The position numbers and the translations under genes were made by a program. Below are positions 60,275 to 64,000 of a stretch of DNA of 64,000 nt, one piece after another. The stretch covers positions 13,884,745 through 13,948,744 of the forward strand of contig CM075102.1 of assembly GCA_037576195.1 (NCBI GenBank), given 5' to 3'. The DNA is from Phytoseiulus persimilis. Taxonomy: Eukaryota > Arthropoda > Arachnida > Mesostigmata > Phytoseiidae. The notes under the pieces are model-generated. The model ran no database searches. It was not told where the DNA came from and saw nothing but the letters and a program-made list of their open reading frames with translations. Position 1 is the first letter of the stretch. Each line of letters starts with the position of its first letter.

Positions 60275-62067
60275 ATGTATCGACCAGTTCAGGTTCTCCA
60301 ACAGACGATCACACCGAACCCTTGGAGATATCCGGTAGGTTTTCAAGTGTTCAAATGGTTGCATGCTTGACACGATCCTGCTTCCTAGACCAGCTGTGAA
60401 TGATCAAGGGGACGACGCTCTGGGAGTCCGAGTCTTCGAGTCCCAGGCGCCCCAAGCGCTCAGACATTGTCGACTCCGATTGCACCGGAATATCCCGAGC
60501 GCGGTTCGCCCTCCTAATGGTCAAGGAATCAATGATAACTGGACCCCACGCGGCATAGAGAGAAATCGAGCGATTCCCGTTCGGAATAGAGGTGTGGAGT
60601 GAGCCTTGGGACGGGAGATTCTGTAAATAGATCTCTCGACCACTTGTTGACCTTAATAACGAGCCTCACGTTCGGTGATCGATCGATTAGCGGGACGGCC
60701 GCGACCACAACTCATCGCTTGTCAAATTAGCTCTCGAGCTTATTTCAAACATAAGGAGCTCAAGGTCGGAGTTCCAAGGGGAAAATATTGTCTACCAACG
60801 GGCTTCGCGATGACGACGAAGTTGTTGACGATCGAGACGTTGGCTGGCGCTTCGGCGCGCGAGGGGAGTCGACTCGGAACGGGGTTCAGTCCGAGATTCG
60901 TCATCTTTCGAGGAAAAAAACTATTCCGAGTCAAGAAATTGACGACTTCTCCGCCGTAGAAGAGAAAGTAAACCACCGCAGCAGCCGAGTAGGCAGTCAG
61001 ATCGGCTCTCTGACTAACACCGAGGCGAAAAAGGCTTCCGAGCTGGCGACCCGGCGGGCGGTTCGACTCTTGAAACTGTTTCCGCCATCGTCGTCGTCAC
61101 GTGTTCTGCAGCTTTCGTGAATGATGGAGTGTCCCAACAGTTGGTCTGGGTGGCATCTCCGCTCTGTGTCTGATTCCTTGTGGAAGAGTTTTCATCTTCA
61201 TTCTCGATCTCCGAGGCTACCAAAACAAATCAGCATAACAAAACAAAGCAATAGGGGAGGACAGTAATTGAGAGTCTGGGCTCTAAAAATAGAGGAAGCG
61301 GGATCCGTCTGGATTTCCATGACGCCCTCGAGGAGAGATGCGGAGGGGGTCACGACAGGCGCACTGTGGGCAGGATGGAATCTCATTGTCGACCACAAAG
61401 AGCAGGGTTGACTGCAGACTTCTCCTTGAACAGAGTTTCTCATTCGAGGACAATTACAAGTGGTCGTCGAGCGCTGAGAATCGAACTCGTCGACAGTGTC
61501 TTCACGAGTGGCCTACGTGTCTGCATCGAGTACCTGTCATCTATGATGATTACCCGCCCCCTCCTTCTATATTGTATATAAATACACTCGTGACGTGGCA
61601 TGCGGCGTCATCTCCCTGGAATCTCTGCTCCTGAATTCATTACATCCTTTTGTCGTTCAGCATTCCTACCACCATTGTGTGTGAAGTCCTGACAGCCGAG
61701 CTGTCGAGCAAGTGGGGCAGCCTTGTCAAGTGCAAAAGCGAGAACGCAAGCAAGGAGACTTAAGTCAGTCAGGATGTTGGAATGTACCCTTCCTCCGAAT
61801 GTCGTCCGACTTTGTCTTCGGCTCCTGACGTCCGACTCCGAAGATTCCAGGATTCAACCCACTGAATAGTCGGTCGCACGTAGCCTTCTTGTCTCAACGA
61901 TTTGTCTGGTTATTTCGCCGTTTGGGCCCGCGAGCCACGCGGCGCTAAGAAATCAGGGGGAGGGACAAGGAGCGACCGGAAATCGCTCTTCCGACAGCAT
62001 TTCGGGTTCAGATGAAAACAATGCATGGATCGATATTCAGACTAGAATCCAGGAAATTTCCGAAAAA

Positions 62068-62683
62068 ATGGTTCGCTCACAGCTTCATGGTTTGCCAAGT
62101 TCCGAAGTCTGGTGCCTCAAAAACAAGTTTCATGGAGCCTGGTTCCCGGAAAGATACGAGTGCTCCATCGGTGCGCTCACGGAACGACATAGGAGACACC
62201 TCGGCGAGATTGTGGATTACCAGAACTTCGTCGTTCGGTTCTGGGCCTTAGTTCTGGAGATCAATCGTAGACGCCGGACACAATGGCCCAAAGTCGTAAT
62301 CCCAAAGCTAATGTGTGCCGAATGCCTCAAAGTCAGAAGGCAAAGCGAAAGGAAAAAGATGGATCGAAACAATTTCTGTCGATTTCACGTTTCGGCCCCT
62401 TCGCAGCCGTCATCACATTGTCAAGATGTTCCTCTGCGATCCGCTTCTCACCGGATTAGATCTTCCTACAACGAAACGCAACGTCGAAATTGAAAAGAGC
62501 TACAAAGAAAATGTTCATGTTGGAGCGGGAAAATTCAAATACGGATCAATGCACGCAATCAGTGTCGACCGCGATCGTCTCGCCGCTTTTCCGCGAGAGG
62601 CAACGGCGCCTTTTAGCGATTGCTTCGCGTCTCGGATCGATCGATGGCTCGCTCGGCTAGCAAGACACTCGACGAGAGGATAG
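62068..62683 (+). pseudogene. protein-like region that changes frame near 62.4 kb
   Basis: The first frame is open from about 61,870 (ATG at 62,068) to 62,493. It reads as plausible protein (SSEVWCLKNKFHGAWFPERY, VVRFWALVLEINRRRRTQWP). From about 62,380 the quality moves to the next frame, open to 62,683 (HHIVKMFLCDPLLTGLDLP, VHVGAGKFKYGSMHAISVDR). I see no clear intron at the switch. A frameshifted pseudogene or mobile-element ORF seems likelier than an active gene; no family recognised. Confidence 0.33.
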
Positions 62684-64000
62684 CTCGAAAGTGTTCCCAG
62701 GTGCCGAGTCATAGGAAAGAGCACAAAAAGAAGAGTCGCCACGTTCGCCGAAAACCAGACCACCACGCGACTCCCTCTCATGCTGTCATGCCCGCTGTTC
62801 CATTCCACGAAGGAATTCTCGTTTAGCAGAAAGTAACAGCTCGACGCCGTCTTCGTTGCTGTTGTTTTTCGATCGATTGGACATGCCGTTAGGCCTCTGT
62901 CGTACCTGACAGCTCAGTCATCATGATTCCGCAATATCATCGTGCTCGAGTTCCAGACTGAACGCACTGGGACTTGCTCTTCGCCCATGTCAAAGAATAC
63001 TCCGAACCGGTTCCCGAAAGATCTCGATCACAGCCACGACGAGGGACGCGAACTCAGAAGATAACCACCGGTGAGAGAAGAGAGGAACTGACAAGCCCCT
63101 CGATGATCGCTCCCGAGATCCGAAAAAGGACGTGCTGTATGACTCTGGGTCTCCTCGTGTTTTCCGTGGAGTTATTCCGTCGAAAAAAAACGAAATGCGT
63201 TCGAAAATTCGAACTCGATGGAAAATACGAAAGTTATACCCGATGGATTCATTCCTGAAGCTCGTTCCGTCGATCGCTCTAAACAGTTGAATGGTTTGAA
63301 TTCTGCGCTCTATACTCCCCCGTGATGACAGGGTAGGCCCTGCGATTCGTCGACCGATGCTCCACAAAGTGACCATTATGGGTGCACGACTGGTGACACG
63401 AATGTTCGGGGTCTAATTCTATCAGTTACTGTTGAATGGGCATTTCGCGAATGAGAAGATCAAACACCCGAGCCGGTTTACACTTTGAACGACTCAATTC
63501 AATCCATAAAGGGCGGAGTCGACTGCGCCTCAATCACTCTCACATCGGTTTCGAATTACTCGGGAGCCTTTAAAACTTGCAGACCGAAAACTCCAGTCGC
63601 TTTCTTGCCGCGCGATAGGTTCGCTGGCCAGGAAAGTAGACTCCACTCGACGACGGCGTCGATGCGGCTGTGGCGCCGCAGGCGAATCTGCACGCGTCGT
63701 TCAAACCGCGCAAACCCATCCGCCATCTATCCGGACCTCTATTCTTGGGCAGAGCTGCTCTAGCAGGACGCTCACGCGGTTTTTCCCCTGCCCATCCTGA
63801 GCGACTTCAACACAGAGCCGCTGCTCAACAGTTGACATCGATCTGATTTCGGACGGTCATCATGTTGAGTTTTCACACCGCTAAGAAGCACGTCTGATAC
63901 TGACGAGATGGAGTCTTGGCAGCGGGCCGTTCTTCAGTTGTCCGCCGCCGGTGTGTCGAGCTCTCTCTCTTACTTCTCGGTTTCCCTCCGCTCCCTTCAC
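62684..64000. other. no gene seen at the window end
   Basis: Short frames only; no recognised domain, repeat or RNA. Confidence 0.5.

Larger units (their letters stand above)
53956..62067. other. gene-poor stretch
   Basis: Contains the (AG)n at 54.9 kb, AGCT repeats near 54,440 and the inverted-repeat element at 59.7-60.3 kb. No supported gene otherwise. Confidence 0.45.

Noticed and set aside
1..64000. Search for CRISPR arrays, operons, ribosome binding sites and bacterial promoters
   Set aside because: No direct-repeat arrays or polycistronic layouts; the spliced coracle gene shows that this is eukaryotic nuclear DNA.

Overview
The window looks like nuclear DNA of an invertebrate, most likely an arthropod. 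The one gene I can name is a spliced homologue of Drosophila coracle (band 4.1 family). Its FERM and adjacent residues are closer to coracle than to the vertebrate 4.1 proteins I can recall. Intermediate base composition, abundant CpG and mostly short GT-AG introns would fit a mite such as a mesostigmatid. That placement is inference, and nothing in the window fixes the species.

Layout. Positions 1-10,087 hold no gene I can support. At 10,088-11,229 (minus) there is a weak four-exon model of unknown function. At 13,058-17,351 two copies of a hAT-like miniature element bracket 3.5 kb that contains a dead non-LTR reverse transcriptase. The 8-bp flanks of the two copies are exchanged in a reciprocal way, and I regard this as the most interesting structure here. 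Coracle runs on the minus strand from the start codon at 26,854 to the stop at 17,729. It has ten coding exons (1,205 residues) with all splice phases agreeing, plus a probable in-frame cassette exon at 23,202-23,540.

From about 27 kb to the end the window is gene-poor. It holds isolated protein-like reading frames with no recognised family (33,939-34,421 minus; 37,754-38,212 plus; 53,401-53,955 plus; 62,068-62,683 plus with a frame change). It also holds two plausible signal-peptide first exons on the plus strand (42,081-42,192 and 49,987-50,113), a 242-bp hAT-type MITE with a perfect 8-bp target duplication (40,929-41,170), an inverted-repeat element (59,732-60,274) and short microsatellites.

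How it fits together. Coracle is expected to be a membrane-cytoskeleton adaptor, with an N-terminal FERM/FA module, a long disordered middle and a 4.1 C-terminal domain. The composite transposon structure ends 370 bp beyond its stop codon, and I see no canonical poly(A) signal before that structure. The element may therefore now supply the 3' end of the transcript. The other elements appear independent of one another.
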